NCBI GenBank assembly: GCA_032629725.1
Contig: JAFEVB010000008.1
Coordinates: 2,046,001-2,110,000, forward strand
Reading direction: 5' to 3'
DNA from: Gremmenia infestans
Taxonomy: Eukaryota > Ascomycota > Leotiomycetes > Helotiales > Hamatocanthoscyphaceae
DNA length: 64,000 nucleotides
The stretch's first letter is position 1, and every line of letters starts with the position of its first letter. The translations under genes were made by a program, and so were the position numbers. Shown piece after piece: positions 23,505 through 35,653 of the stretch. The notes beneath the pieces are model-generated. The model searched no databases. It was given only the letters and a program-made list of their open reading frames with translations, and had not been told where the DNA came from.

Positions 23505-26500
23505 ATGTCTGGCAATGATACCTATCAAACGCCTCTGGCTTCGCGCTATGCGAGTGCTGAAATGAAGACCATCTTCTCCGCGAGAACTCGATCGAGCACT
23601 TGGCGACAACTTTGGGCAAGTTCCAACCCCCCTCACCAATTCCTCTATGGTTACTAATGCTTCTCAGGTCTGGCTTGCAGAAGCCGAGAAGGAGCTTGGA
23701 ATCGATATCCCGGATGAGGCGATCGCACAGATGAAAGCGCATATTACAATGACGGATGAGGACTTCATTGTTGCTGCCGTAGAGGAGAAGAGGGTTCGTG
23801 GGAAATGTTGCGGATATAGCCAATGGCCAATGGTTAACGTGTTGCTAACTTTGCCTCTTTACAACAGCGCCGACACGACGTTATGGCCCATGTTCACGCG
23901 TTTGGTCTGGTCGCACCTGCTGCTGCTGGAATCATAGTGAGCAATCTCATAGACCATTCGTATCCTTATGGCACCGAATTTGCCCGTCTCAATGGGCCTT
24001 CAGATGTCCTAAAAACTCTGGGATGCCAATTGAATGCTTCTACGCTCGAATTCTTTCATGTAGCGTCGCTGACTAAGGCGAAACTGTAGCATTATGGAGC
24101 CACATCGTGCTATGTCACTGACAACTCCGACTTGATCTTCCTCCGCGACGGCCTTGACCTCATCCTTCCCAAACTCGCCACGATCATTTATAAACTCTCG
24201 CAGTTTGCAATTGAGTACAAGGACATGCCGACCCTAGGATATAGTGCGCCCCACCTTTCTCTGTTTTCCCTTCTCTATGTTGCTGCATTGGGAATCTCGA
24301 GAGAGTGTATTCTCTCGTCTCTCATTTAATTACAAGAAAATGTAGTACTAAATCCTTGATAGCACATTACCAACCAGCCCAGGTACGTTACTTTTTTGAT
24401 TCGATAGGCTCAGGGACTTCATAGATAGCACCAGTCTAGCACACGCAGTACCAGTGTTAGATATTGAGAGTTCGAAGGGATAGTTAAGCGTCCTCGGACC
24501 TGCGAAGCTTTTTCTGTCGGAGGCTTTCATGCTGATCACTAATGGCGGCAATTGGTGTGCCAGTTCATATAGTGCAGCATGCTTCACTGAAAATCTCCTC
24601 GTAATCCCCGAGGCTTCTGATTTCAAACTTTGATATGCACATTTACATGGAAATCTGACTAATCCATATTTACAGCTCATCACAGGTAAGCCTCCTCCTC
24701 GGAGGGACATGTCCTCCAGATGTGATTGGAGAGTTGACTGCTCCTGAACTATTGTCTCAGCTCCCGCGGATCAGTTTTTCAACTCCCAAAACACATAGTA
24801 CTAAGTAATACTGACCCTGTTGTGATACAGTCGGTCGTCGTGCCGCGCAATGGTGAGAAATTCCTATTCTATCATGTTTTTCTGGAGTCATGAGACTTGT
24901 ATCTAGAGCGTGTTTATTACAGAAGCTTTAAGTGTTTCATGGCTCTTGAATCATTGTGAACTTCTCAAACTATAAAGCTAACCCTTATCCTTCGTAGGAT
25001 TCAAGACCTGCTTATGGTCTTAGAAGACATCACCCGCGCTCGCTCGGATCTTCGATTTAGGGGGGCTCAAGGTACGACTGGAACTCAAGCCTCCTTTATG
25101 GAAATATTCCATGGGGATGGTGACAAGGTCGATAAGCTCAACGAGATCCTCTGTACCAAGGCTGGTTTCCCCACCTGCTATTCGATTTCCACCCAGACCT
25201 ATACCCGCCTCGTCGACTTGAGGGTAGGAAATGCTCTGTCTGAGTTTGGTGATGTTGTTCAAAGGATCACGGGCGATATTCGACATCTCGCCTCGCAAAA
25301 AGAGATGGAAGAGCCCTTCGAGAAAGATCAGATTGGTAGGTTTATTTTCATCCAAATTTGCCGGAGTCTAGTGAGGAACAGCTTTAGGAGTTGATATGGC
25401 GGCTCCAGAGACAACTTCCAGGCTCTTCAAGTTTTTCCAAACTGTCAATTGTTTACTCTACTAACTTTCTGTGTAGGATCGTCAGCTATGGGTAAGTTTG
25501 GAAAGCCCTAAATCGGGTTGTTTACAAAGAAGTGACACTAACTCTAAATTTAGCCTACGTAATCCCTCTCCCCCCCCCGCCCACCGCTTCCCCTCCGATT
25601 TCGCTTTATCGGCACTTCTGAAGAGTGTTCTATTCTTCCGGCTGCTGAATTCCAAGGAAACATGATGCTAACTGTTTTGTAGAAAAGGAATCCTATGCGC
25701 TGTGAGAGAATCGCTGGTACGCAACTTCTCCGAGCATCTCATTTCATTTCCCGGGTATATTTAGGAGTTTCATCGTTCTTTTGATAGTCTCGAAAGTTTC
25801 GAGGCTCCAGGAACGACTCCTAAACCACCAAATTCCAAATGTCCTTCTCGATTAAGCAATCCTAACTCTGCGAATTTAGGTCTCGGTCGACACCTCTCCA
25901 ATCTCAACAAGAATGCCTCCGATACGTACTCCGCGCAATGGTTCGAAAGGACTCTGGTATGATTTATCTTGACCCAAAGACTTCAATGCAAACAGATGCT
26001 AACCCCAATTTGCGTATAGGATGACAGTGCGATCCGAAGAATCACCATCCCTGAGGCATTCCTGTCCGCTGATGCTATTTGCATGACGCTAGATAATGTC
26101 GTTGGCGGGCTGGTCGTCTACCCAGCTAGAATACATAGCAGGGTAATGGAGGAGCTGCCCTTCATGGCCACAGGTACGTCAAATACTGTCTACAGAATGG
26201 GACTTCTAGCGAAGTGTGAGGAGCTCAGCCTCGCAGAAGACTCCAGCAAAAAATCATACTAATTCGTTGGGTAGAGAATATTATCATGAAGTTAGTTAGT
26301 TTGGGCAAGTCGAGACAAGATGCTCATGAAGAAATCCGTGTCTTGAGTCACCAGGCTAGCGACGTTGTCAAGAAGGAGGGCGGCAAAAACGGTAAGTTTC
26401 CAAATCTCAACCATGTATTCGACGTCTTCATCCAGAATGTCTCAAACATTCCAAGAGCCTTTTGATAATATATGCTAATATCACATATCCATAGACCTAA

Positions 26501-26697
26501 TCGAAAGAATCAAGATAACCCCCTTTTTCCAACCAATCGTTGGTGAAGTTGACGGTATGCTCGAGCCGAAGAACTTCATCGGCAGATGTCCCGAGCAAGT
26601 CCTACGATTCTGCGGTAAAGGTAGCGAGGTTGAGAAGGCTTTGGAGCCGTATAGGAAGCACATTGCGGCCAGCAAGGAGGTTGAGTTGGCGGTTTAG
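23505..26697 (+). CDS. ADE13: adenylosuccinate lyase, 15 exons including a 5-nt exon
   Basis: Purine biosynthesis enzyme converting SAICAR to AICAR and adenylosuccinate to AMP, cytosolic homotetramer. Exons: 23505-23615, 23668-23793, 23868-23936, 24090-24243, 24363-24382, 24676-24685, 24831-24852, 24998-25335, 25477-25491, 25554-25558, 25683-25716, 25880-25956, 26020-26173, 26275-26391, 26495-26697. They sum to 1455 nt, 484 residues, matching the family length. Conserved blocks all read in frame across the joins: RRHDVMAHVHAFG, HYGATSCYVTDN, GYTHYQPAQ, FRGAQGTTGTQASF, and the lyase signature SSAMAYKRNP with the catalytic-loop Ser. The signature is assembled from three exons, the middle one being only CCTAC. 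Intron 1 has a GC donor (GCAAGT); the others are GT-AG. The start MSGNDTYQTPLASRYAS is typical of fungal members. Confidence 0.93.
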
Positions 26698-27764
26698 AGG
26701 CATGCATGCGTACAATAGATACACGGGGTGGCGTTTCAGTTGGTAGACAAACAGTGGCGAGGAAACATTGAATATCTTTACGGCATAAAAAGTGGCTTAC
26801 TAGCAATCTCCCCCCCCTCCCCCCCCCCTTGGTCGTGCCGTTAGATGAGACATTCATCGTGGGGGCGGGGAAGCTTCTGCCTCCTAGGCTCTGGGCTTTG
26901 GTGCTCAAACCAACTTTGCATCGGCTTTGCACTTTGCTAGCTTCCTTTCAAAAATCTCCTTTTCCCCGACTAATTCCTGTGATACCCAATCTTCAAAACG
27001 CCCAAGCTGATACCCCCCCATTCCGTTGCCCAAAGCCAGTGAATCATTCCTCTCACCCCCGTGAATGACTCACCCACACTCCAGTCCAGCAGCCTATATC
27101 TAGCCTCATTTCCCCGAACATGCCATACGGCAACACTGCTCGGCTGCTTCACTATTAAGAGCCTGCTTGCTTCCGGCAAGGTTAAGCAGCTAACATATAA
27201 ACCCCCCTTTGTTTGCCAACTAACTAGCGTGCCAACAAGACGAATAATGATACTGGTGTTGCTAGGAAAGGGGCTGGGGAAGGTGAATAAATGGATGGGA
27301 AGGTAATATTGGGGGAGTGGGAGGGGATTTAGATAGAGGTTGGGATGTGTAGATGAATGAATGACTGAATTGCGATGAAGTAAATTCGTTCAGCTTTAAG
27401 TCCTAGCTAGGAAGAGTGAAGTGTTGCTAAGTGATATATAAGGTAGTGATTGACGAAGGATGATTTATGTGAGAATGAACTTGATGCGATGGTAGGAGAT
27501 CATGAGCCAGGCACAACTTTGTCCTGGTTGTTCTTTTCAACATCCATGGCTAGGACCACAGTCCAATGTTGCCCTGCTCGATATCTTCCAGCCCTAGTGA
27601 AGGCTCTCCCCAAGCAATACCCATGTATTGCGAAGATGTGGTAGGTGTGAAGAGAACAAAGCCCCATCTCCATCAGGACTTAGGAGTCAGGAATATGATT
27701 TTATTCCCTGAAGCACCCCACCCCCGACTCCACCACATTTGTAAGAATGCAAGGGGATACATCA
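26698..27764. other. intergenic region with poly-C tract
   Basis: No gene supported. Contains a C-rich tract at about 26808-26829 and several overlapping short ORFs on both strands without domains. Confidence 0.5.
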
Positions 27765-28622
27765 TCAACCTTTAGGATCAGGAACGATCGTTGCATATTG
27801 CACCTCCGGCGCGCTCCAACCCGGCAACTCTTCTGCCTTGCGATCGACCCACTGCTTCGCGTGCTCGAATTTAAAATAAGGATTTGCTATATCTGCAAAG
27901 TCGGTGGGCTCATGTACCGGGATCACTATCTTGCCCTCCACGAACCTTGCTCTCAACACCACTTTCTCCCGTGCCAGAACTTCATCATCAGGCAATCCTC
28001 CCCTCAGACGCAACTCTCTTCGCTTACGTATCTGCTCTTCGTCAAGAGGAGCTATATAAACCTTCACTTTCGGCTCATCAGCTAAACTAAGCGTCTTCAA
28101 GGCGCTGAAATCGGTGAGCACCAATCGCGCATCTGGTTTCGGTGCTGGCGGCGGTGCTCCTACAAGCCTGATTCCGCCGCCTCCTCTGGGCGCCCATGCG
28201 TTGAGCGATATGAGCACGTGTTGGATATGGTCGATGGCTTCCTGGAATAGGAATTTTTGGAGCGTCTCCCCTTGTGGAATTCCATACCAGATGGCCCAGT
28301 TGAGGTGCAGGACATCTGTCTCGTAGTTCGCGTATGGGGACCGCGGGGATCTGTTTCCCAGGCCTTGGATTTGAAGCCATCGTTCGCCGGGCGACGAGCC
28401 GACGGAAAATGTAATGTCGTCTTTTCTGGACTTTGGAACGGGACGGAAGCAGGGTCTGTATATATTTAGTAGAGCGTTTCTTGCCTCGTGGCAGACGCTG
28501 AGCTCGGTGATAGGTTGGCGGGGTAGGACGTGGGAGCGCTGGTCGATGGTGTGAAGCCATATTTTGTCACGAAGCTCAGGAGGAAGGTTGGGGAATAGTG
28601 GAAAACTGTTGGTAGGTTGCAT
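27765..28622 (-). CDS. 2EXR domain protein
   Basis: Single-exon gene of 285 residues. It begins MQPTNSF and then has the domain's hallmark FPLFPNLPPELRDKIWLHTI, followed by ITELSVCHEARNALL, a typical 2EXR layout. A second conserved-looking piece is ETDVLHLNW. The ATG at 28622 is preferred because the longer upstream frame has no ATG. The family is greatly expanded in filamentous ascomycetes and has no established biochemical role. The protein is basic, with no signal peptide or membrane segment. The gene appears intact. Confidence 0.82.
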   Translation of the reverse strand: MQPTNSFPLFPNLPPELRDKIWLHTIDQRSHVLPRQPITELSVCHEARNALLNIYRPCFRPVPKSRKDDITFSVGSSPGERWLQIQGLGNRSPRSPYANYETDVLHLNWAIWYGIPQGETLQKFLFQEAIDHIQHVLISLNAWAPRGGGGIRLVGAPPPAPKPDARLVLTDFSALKTLSLADEPKVKVYIAPLDEEQIRKRRELRLRGGLPDDEVLAREKVVLRARFVEGKIVIPVHEPTDFADIANPYFKFEHAKQWVDRKAEELPGWSAPEVQYATIVPDPKG

Positions 28623-29617
28623 TGTGGCTATATTGAATAACAATAATTATCGAGAGAAGAGTTAGGGTTGTTAAAACTTGGGTGTGGAAAGGTTGGAGGA
28701 TAAAGAATCAAGGATGTGTCGGATTCATGCCTACGATCACATGGCTACGATCCGGGGTCTGAAAAGATGGTGTGTTCTGTTCTTAATCATATTACTATAT
28801 TAATAATCATAAACTAAGTATCTAGATTTAGATTTGAACAGATGATTAAATTCCCATACATTCCCATACCCTAATCGAATTTCGGAAAGAGAACAGCTTA
28901 TAGTCCATTTAGCGTTGCACTTGATAGCCGTCGTCGTATGCGCTCTTAAATTAACCTCTAATCGCGCGTGTGGAGGACACTAACTCCCATCGGCAATACC
29001 TGGTAGCGTGCAGATGCACTATCTAGCCAGAAGGACCATCACTGTAGATTCCTACGGCGCTCGATTTTAACAGCAACGCATCCTTGGGAGATGCCCAAAG
29101 ATGCATCCAACAGCGATTCGGGCACGTACTTCAGCACCTGGAATGAATGATTCGACAGTGTGGGGGAAATATCATCGTGTGAATGAATGAATAAATGGAA
29201 TTTATGACAGCAAGAGGTATGTATTTTCAACTGAACAAATGGAATATGGAGCGCGGGAAAGAAATAAAACTGGGATTGGTATTGCCGCCTAGGTAGGTGA
29301 ATCTCTTGAACTGGGAACAAGGGATGGTCCAGCTCTAGAGCTTCTTGTTTCTCCAGTATCTTGCGCTTACCACAGATAAAAGAGGTTCAGAGAGAGAGGG
29401 AGTATATATATATGATAGAACCATCTTTCGCTTGCTGGTTTCAAAAAGACAGAAGAGAATATTTCAGGATATGGCCCAAATTCCACAAATTTCAGAACGA
29501 TAGCTGCAGTAGCTTTGTTATTACAATGTACATGAGCATAAACCATCATCATCTCAAGACTACTCATACAACCCCTCCCCCTCCCCCTCCCCTCCTACTC
29601 TTCCTATCCGTCTACTT
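28623..29617. other. intergenic region
   Basis: No gene supported; moderately AT-rich. A C-rich tract lies at 29565-29600, just downstream of the next gene's stop. Confidence 0.45.
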
Positions 29618-31628
29618 CTATTGCCCGCAAGCATTCTTCTGCGTCTGACAATCCGCAACCGTAACCCCACTCAGCGTTCCCCCGTTAACAGCATTCGCGC
29701 ACGCATTGAACTGCACATCGCAACTCCTCTGCACCGCAGCCGCCTCGGCCACAAACGTGTTCCCATTTACTGAAAAAGGCCTCGTCGAATCCCCGGTGTT
29801 TGTCACTGGTGGTGCGGCGATACCGCCAAGCGCTGAAGAACTGGATGTGGAAGTTGATGTTGAACTTGCGCTGTTTGCCGAAAAGGCACCTGTGGCTTTT
29901 GCAGTGGAGTTGGAGAATGGGGGAAGAGGTGAAGCGACTTTTGCAGCGGAAGGAGTACTGCTTGCTTTGACACTTGTGGTCTCGGATGATGCAACGACGC
30001 TGGATGTTTGTACTGCGGCAACGTTACCAGCCACACTGGAGGCAGAAACCGAGACGGTAGTCTCAGAAATAACAGAGCCGGTAACAGTAGCACTCACCGG
30101 CACCGTCACAGTCGCAGTAACCGTTGATGGGGCAGGTGGAGCGCTAGCAACAGAAGCAGCGGATCCGCAGTCGTCTTTCTGGCTCGCGCATTCCTCGAAC
30201 GAAAATCCCGGTCCAGAGAAACTCGCACAGGCGTCGAATTGGTGACCACAGGCTGCAGAAGCAGCAGAAGAGATGTCATCGAAGAGTTCTCCGAAGCAGA
30301 AGAAGGATTCTCCTTGCTTGCTGACGGACGGTGGGAGGCCGCCGAGGGACTTGACGAAGATAAAGAATGTTTCGACGACGGTTACTTTTTGTGCGACGAT
30401 TCCTCCGCTTGATGATCCTTGGGAATTGACTGCTTTTCCCCCGCCAGAGACTTTTGTTGGGGACGAGGCTGAGCCGGCCGAGGATAGGGTGACTGATCCC
30501 GAGTCAGCTTCGGTGGTTGAAGCTTGAGCTCCTTTTCCACCCTTTCCGCCATTTCCAGCAGCAATGGATGTGGTATTCGAGAATGGAGCCACTTTTACAG
30601 CTGAAGAAGTCGTGACAGAGACTGAAGACTGAACCTTGGCTCCTTTTCCAGCCTTGGTTGTAGCCGAGGCGACGGATGCTGAACTTGAAGCCCCGTTTCC
30701 CTGACCCGCTGCGCCAGTCGGCCCTGGATTGTCAACAGCACTTTGAGCGGCAGCCGCTGCAGCTTCACCTCCAGAACCGTCGTTAGAAGCCGCATTCGCG
30801 GTAGTTCCGCTCCCAACAACAGTGAACTTGGAGCAATCGTCAGCGGTCCCTCGCTGTGCGACAGGCATCAAGACAGGCTGATGGTTCGAAGCAGACGCCA
30901 TGGTGCAGACTCGGTAGTTACCTGCTGGGAGACCACCAGTCACGGTAGCTTGGAGCAGGCCCTTTCCGTTACCAGCGTCGTTGATTCCTTTGAAGAAGGC
31001 AAACTGCGTGGGGTCTAAAGCAGTTGTAGGATTGAGGGAAGCGCCCATATCCTGTACAGTGACGTGTGTATGGCCCACGACTTGACCGCCTTGGAGTTGC
31101 TGAGGAGCTGAATAATAGGTGGCATCAGCATTGGTGAAAGATCCAGCGACTAGATTCGCCATCTGAACAGTGATGTTGAATGTAGTATCGGACTGGATGG
31201 TAGCGCTAGCATCTACAGGAAAGGTGATGATGGAAGAGACCATGGCTGTCTTAGCGGGAATGTCCCCCATGGCTACAAGTGTTAGCAATGTCCAAATTTC
31301 TTGAAACTGAATACTTACGAATTCCATTGCAGGACCCCGCCACGATCTGGAGGCCATTGGTGAGGGTCTTTCCGGAACAGTTGTTGATGAAGTTGTTGGT
31401 GGAAGTCTTGGACAAGGCTTGACCAACTTCAGCCGCTCCGATCTCATTGCTTCCATCCAAAAAGGATCCAGTTTGGATAGCATTAGCGGCAAGGACAGTC
31501 GCTGTCAAATCGGTGTTTTGGCGTCGGTGTAATACGCCGCGGTGGAGGTGATTTACGTCGAACACCGATCGGGCTTCAATCAGGCTGGCTGATGCCAACA
31601 AGGCAACTTTTAGGGATGCGCTCAACAT
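29618..31628 (-). CDS. secreted Ser/Thr-rich protein with duplicated Cys module
   Basis: Two exons, 31628-31319 and 31272-29618, with a 46-nt intron; the product is 654 residues. An N-terminal signal peptide (MLSASLKVALLASASLIEA) is followed by a dibasic-type cleavage region (HRRQ). The N-terminal domain of about 250 residues contains SNEIGAAEVGQALSKTSTNN and GGQVVGHTHVTVQ and belongs to a fungal secreted family often mislabelled as ribosomal protein S17. The rest is a low-complexity Ser/Thr/Ala region, likely O-glycosylated, punctuated by two similar modules: CGHQFDACAS...CASQKDDC and CDVQFNACAN...CQTQKNAC. The second forms the very C terminus. No GPI-type hydrophobic tail follows. Cell-wall or extracellular location is inferred; the role is unknown. 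Confidence 0.8.
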
Positions 31629-33190
31629 GTTGTATATAGAAAAAGGTATCTAGGTACAATTGAAAATGGAAAAAGTTATATAATGGGCCGGCCTGTTGTA
31701 AATTGTGTGTAGCGACTCAGTCGTGGAAGTGAAAGAGAATGTATATAGGTCAACTATAAAAGAATGTATTTGTACTAGGTACCAAAGAACGTGGTTCGAA
31801 AAATTCGATGAAGACAAGAGCGCTTTGCTGAGAGGCGGCCAAGCCTCTTTATATCTCCATAGCAAGAGGAGGGTCTCGCAAAAAGAAATGAGCATAGGTG
31901 CACTGAGGCGCCGTCAAGACATGCGTTCAAACAGGAGAGGAAACTACCCGCCTTCGCGCAGCAACCCAGCTTCTCAGCCTCGCTGCTTCATATGTCCATG
32001 CCGATCGTTTCGGTTTCGAGGGACAGGCTTGCAGGTGCAGGTGAGGTGAGGGGTAGTAGACTTGAGGGTAGATGACTGTGCTTCTTAGAGGGAGACTTGA
32101 ATCATGCATCACATAAATTAAGGTACAGTATGTCGAGCCGGTCTGTTGGCGGTCGTAGATCAATGCACATCAGATCTGTTCATGTACTCCTGTATCATGT
32201 CTGCGCTCTGATACCGGCTTCCTCTCGCTTCTGCCGATGTAGCCGCAGGTGATCTCGAAATGCAACTTCAACTTTGAAGGCTATGCACGCGTAGATAATC
32301 ACGATGCGACCAAACAAAAACAATAGGCAGCGTCGCGTAGCTGAGAAGATGATTTAGCAAGTCCTGCAGGATAAAATCTAAACGTTCTGTGCGCATCGTA
32401 TCTTCAGACTCTGGATATCAAAGTTGATTCATAATGCTTTGCCGCCAATGATCCCCTCTCTCACGCAACGCACGTTTCATCGCCAAAAGGCGAGACGCAG
32501 TGATCAGGGGCCGTTGGAAATCAGACGAACGGCTTGGAATTATGAGAAGAAGCACCCACGGACTGTGTACCATCTGTTTAGCAGTTGCCATTGGTGGAAA
32601 GCGCAGGATCGCTTGGTCAATGAGACTGGAGAGTTTCGCGGCGAAGGTCCTTCTGGCAAGTGGTAACGATGATTCCCAACCAGGAGTCAGACATATGAGA
32701 CCAATAAGCATCGGACCACGGCACGGTGCCATGTGGCTAGATCAAGGAGGGTGTTATTACTATACTTCGAAGTACTGTGAAATGGAATCTTGAGACATGA
32801 GGAACTGATGGACGACGGTGTTGAGATGGATGAGATGCGATGCCATGCCATGCGATACTGTACAGTACATTAATGTCCTGTAGGAGATCCTTATCTTATC
32901 AAGGATCAAGGAGGCAAGGTCACGGGATATCATCATCAAAATGAGGTTTAGCGTCATCTCAAAAATCCTTAGCCTGATGTTCTTTCCAGCGCAGGCAGGG
33001 CAAAAAAGATACAAGTCAACGACAACTTTCAGCGGCCTACCTAATTGTCGAGCTAGCCATACCTCGTGCCAACCCCATACTCGAATCTCCAGCCTGTCCA
33101 GAGCTCGCTATCGACTCCCGCGATTGGTACTGTAGAGAGGACGAATACAAAGGAGGCGACATCAAGATCATTATCAAGACATCATAGAAG
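31629..33190. other. intergenic region
   Basis: 1.6 kb between divergent genes (secreted protein and TIM17). Short ORFs on both strands overlap each other and have no domain content. Nothing else recognised. Confidence 0.45.
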
Positions 33191-33893
33191 ATGGATCACA
33201 CGCGAGACCCGTGTCCTTGGGTGGCCTTGAACGATTTCGGAGGAGCGTTTTGTATGGGAGTATGCAATCCTTCATTCCTCATCTTTACAAGAGATTTGCA
33301 AGAGTCAAGACCGACGACTCCAGCTTAGCTCCTGGAATCAACACCACAGAACCGCAGCTAACATTCATCCTGCGCATAGGCAATAGGAGGAGCAGTATGG
33401 CACGGTGTCAAAGGCTTTCGAAATTCCCCATACGGCGAGAGACGTATTGGTGCCCTCACAGCCATCAAAGCCCGAGCGCCAGTGTTGGGAGGAAACTTCG
33501 GTGTTTGGGGAGGGTTGTTCTCGACGTTTGATTGTGCAGTGAAAGGAATGCGGAAGAAGGAGGATCCATATAATGCCAGTACGTGCTACTGATGAAGCTG
33601 GGAAGGTTGAGAGTGGGGCTGACAATTCTCTAGTTATTGCAGGTTTCTTCACGGGAGGAGCTCTGGCTATTCGAGGAGGTGCAAAGGCGGCGAGAAACTC
33701 TGCTATTGGATGTGCGTGTCTGCTAGCTGTTATAGAAGGTGTAGGAATTGGATTCCAGAGAATGATGGCAGAGAACACACGACTAGATGTACGGATGAAA
33801 CTCCCCTTTTCGGCTCCTGCTAATATTTTCTAGCTACCACCACCACCCCCACCCGCAGAAAGTGGACAGACTGGATTCCCGGCTATCGCATAA
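33191..33893 (+). CDS. TIM17: mitochondrial inner-membrane translocase subunit Tim17
   Basis: Core subunit of the TIM23 presequence translocase in the mitochondrial inner membrane. Four exons, 33191-33259, 33380-33578, 33634-33788 and 33834-33893, give 160 residues, the usual length. The start is MDHTRDPCPWVALNDFGGAF, then GGAVWHGVKGFRNSP, GGNFGVWGGLFSTFDC and GGALAIRGG, that is, four Gly-rich membrane segments. The conserved acidic N terminus (D2, D6) needed for gating is present. The last, 45-nt intron is needed to reach the Pro-rich tail (PPPPPPAESG); reading through it would give a different, unlikely C terminus. The gene appears intact. Confidence 0.93.
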
Positions 33894-34350
33894 GTCTCTC
33901 GCGAACCCCAAAACCTTATGCCATACGCCGCACATGGCATCTATACCACTCTACTCTTTCTGTCCTGCGCCACGAGAAGGCGAGGACTGTGTATTCTCCT
34001 TGGGTTAGGTCTCGCCCATATATCTTGTGTTTGCATAGCTGGAACGGTGTATATTAGACTTTACTCAGCGAATGGCTGAGTTTACGAATCCTCTAATTGA
34101 TAAACTGTCCCAAACTTAAAAAAAGTTGTCCATGGCATGATTTTGACCCGGACACACTATCGGAATTGGCAAGTTGCCCTTGAAACAAAGACACTTCTGT
34201 CCAAAGAATCCCTTTTCTCCACCAAAAATACGGGATAATTGCCATATGTATTGAATTCAAATCGCAAGTACTGTTCCTCTCCCCTATTCATACACACCAA
34301 GGACCCCCGTCTACATCCCCATCATTCCCTCAACATCCCTACTTAACCAC
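33894..34350. other. convergent intergenic region
   Basis: 457 nt between the 3' ends of TIM17 and the DUF302 gene; no feature recognised. Confidence 0.45.
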
Positions 34351-34959
34351 CTACTCACAAGCCCACCTAATCAACTCCTCCAACTTTCCATCCAACACCT
34401 TCGCCGCCTCCACCAGTTCCGCATCCCCATTTTCCCCACAAACAAGCCTACTCGGCACCTGCCAACTGACTTCCGTCCCTCTGCCCTCCTCCAACTCCCG
34501 AACCAGCAACTCAACCGGCACCGCCAACCCAGCTTTAAGATCATGCTGTAGCATGGTGATGGCAATTAATGGGTTGCCTAGGATAATACGCTTCAGTTGA
34601 AGACCAGAACCTACCCCGTATAAGGGGAGCCATGCACTGTGATTTATTTTCTTTTTGATTTGATTTCGTCAGCCACCACCTTCTGCTTTGTTCGAGGAAT
34701 TGGGAGATATGATGGGGGGATGACATACCATGAATATCATAAACCCCTTCGAGCCGACGGTTTTCCCTACTTGGGCGATGAATTTCTCCTTGCTGGCTGA
34801 AGAGTACGAAGTTATGGACGCGGCGATGGAGGGCCAGGCTTGCGTGTTTGGAGTACCGATTTCGGAGTAGAGTTTTGAGAGAGTTGTGTTGAAGGATGAG
34901 GGGGTTGTCAGGGTAAGGCGGGTGCCAGTGAAGGTTTCTGTCTGTATTTGGGAGGTCAT
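34351..34959 (-). CDS. DUF302 domain protein
   Basis: Two exons, 34959-34729 and 34650-34351, flank a 78-nt intron and give 176 residues. The second exon starts KINHSAWLPLYG, which restores the family pattern of a short strand, Trp, and a Leu-Tyr turn. It continues KRIILGNPLIAITMLQHD and GLAVPVELLVRELE, both typical of DUF302 (TT1751-like fold). The start ATG at 34959 (MTSQIQTETF) is chosen because the upstream frame lacks another ATG. It is a small soluble protein of unknown activity. The acceptor AAAAAG is weak but is the only one that keeps the domain in frame. Confidence 0.8.
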
Positions 34960-35653
34960 TGTTGTGGTTGTCAAGTGTTTTGGAGCTGGGATGAAGGGGG
35001 TTATTTGGTTGGTGTGGAAGAGGAGGGAAGATTTCGTACTTCGCAGAGCAAGATATTTCTTTTGATTTGGGAGTGGTACTTCTGTGACAGAGTGTGATTT
35101 ATTATTAGGAGCAGTATTTGGATCGGACGTTCCTTCTATAATTGAAGTTCACGACTCTACACGGAGCCGCTGGCCCTGGTCTCGGCAACGAAAGAGGGGG
35201 CTCGATGATTACTGAACTCATGAGCTGGTCATCAACACCACGTCCAGAGATTATTAACCTACTATACATGAACCAATCCTAGTAATAAAAACAAAAGTAA
35301 TCTTCAACAAAATCAGTTGGGGATGCTGCATTAGAAGATGAATGAATCTCACGTGGTTGGGTCAACCCACTTTTCCTGAAAGGCAGGCCCTCCGGCTTTT
35401 GCAAACGAATGATGCGTACGTGACGCCAAGTTTCTTGCGTGCTTATCAATCCTCATTGTAAGATTACCCCACAGGATTGTAAACATACGAGCTATTTATT
35501 GAGTGGTATATTGACATCTTACCCCGCCCGAAGTCTCCGGTCACAGGTTATCAGATCTAAGTAGCTTCCCCTCATAGAAGCTACGTACCAAAAGCAACTC
35601 CAGTAGACGGCTTGGACTTCTATTTGCGACTTAAGTACAAACCGATCTCCATC
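34960..35653. promoter_or_regulatory. divergent intergenic region, DUF302 and reductase genes
   Basis: 694 nt between head-to-head genes, moderately AT-rich. No recognisable site or gene. Confidence 0.4.

Noticed and set aside
26808..26829. Poly-C tract as a regulatory element
   Set aside because: Simple low-complexity run; no further evidence.
29706..30245. 179-codon plus-strand ORF
   Set aside because: Antisense shadow of the repetitive secreted-protein exon.
32418..32793. Overlapping ORFs on both strands
   Set aside because: Mutual shadows without recognisable motifs.
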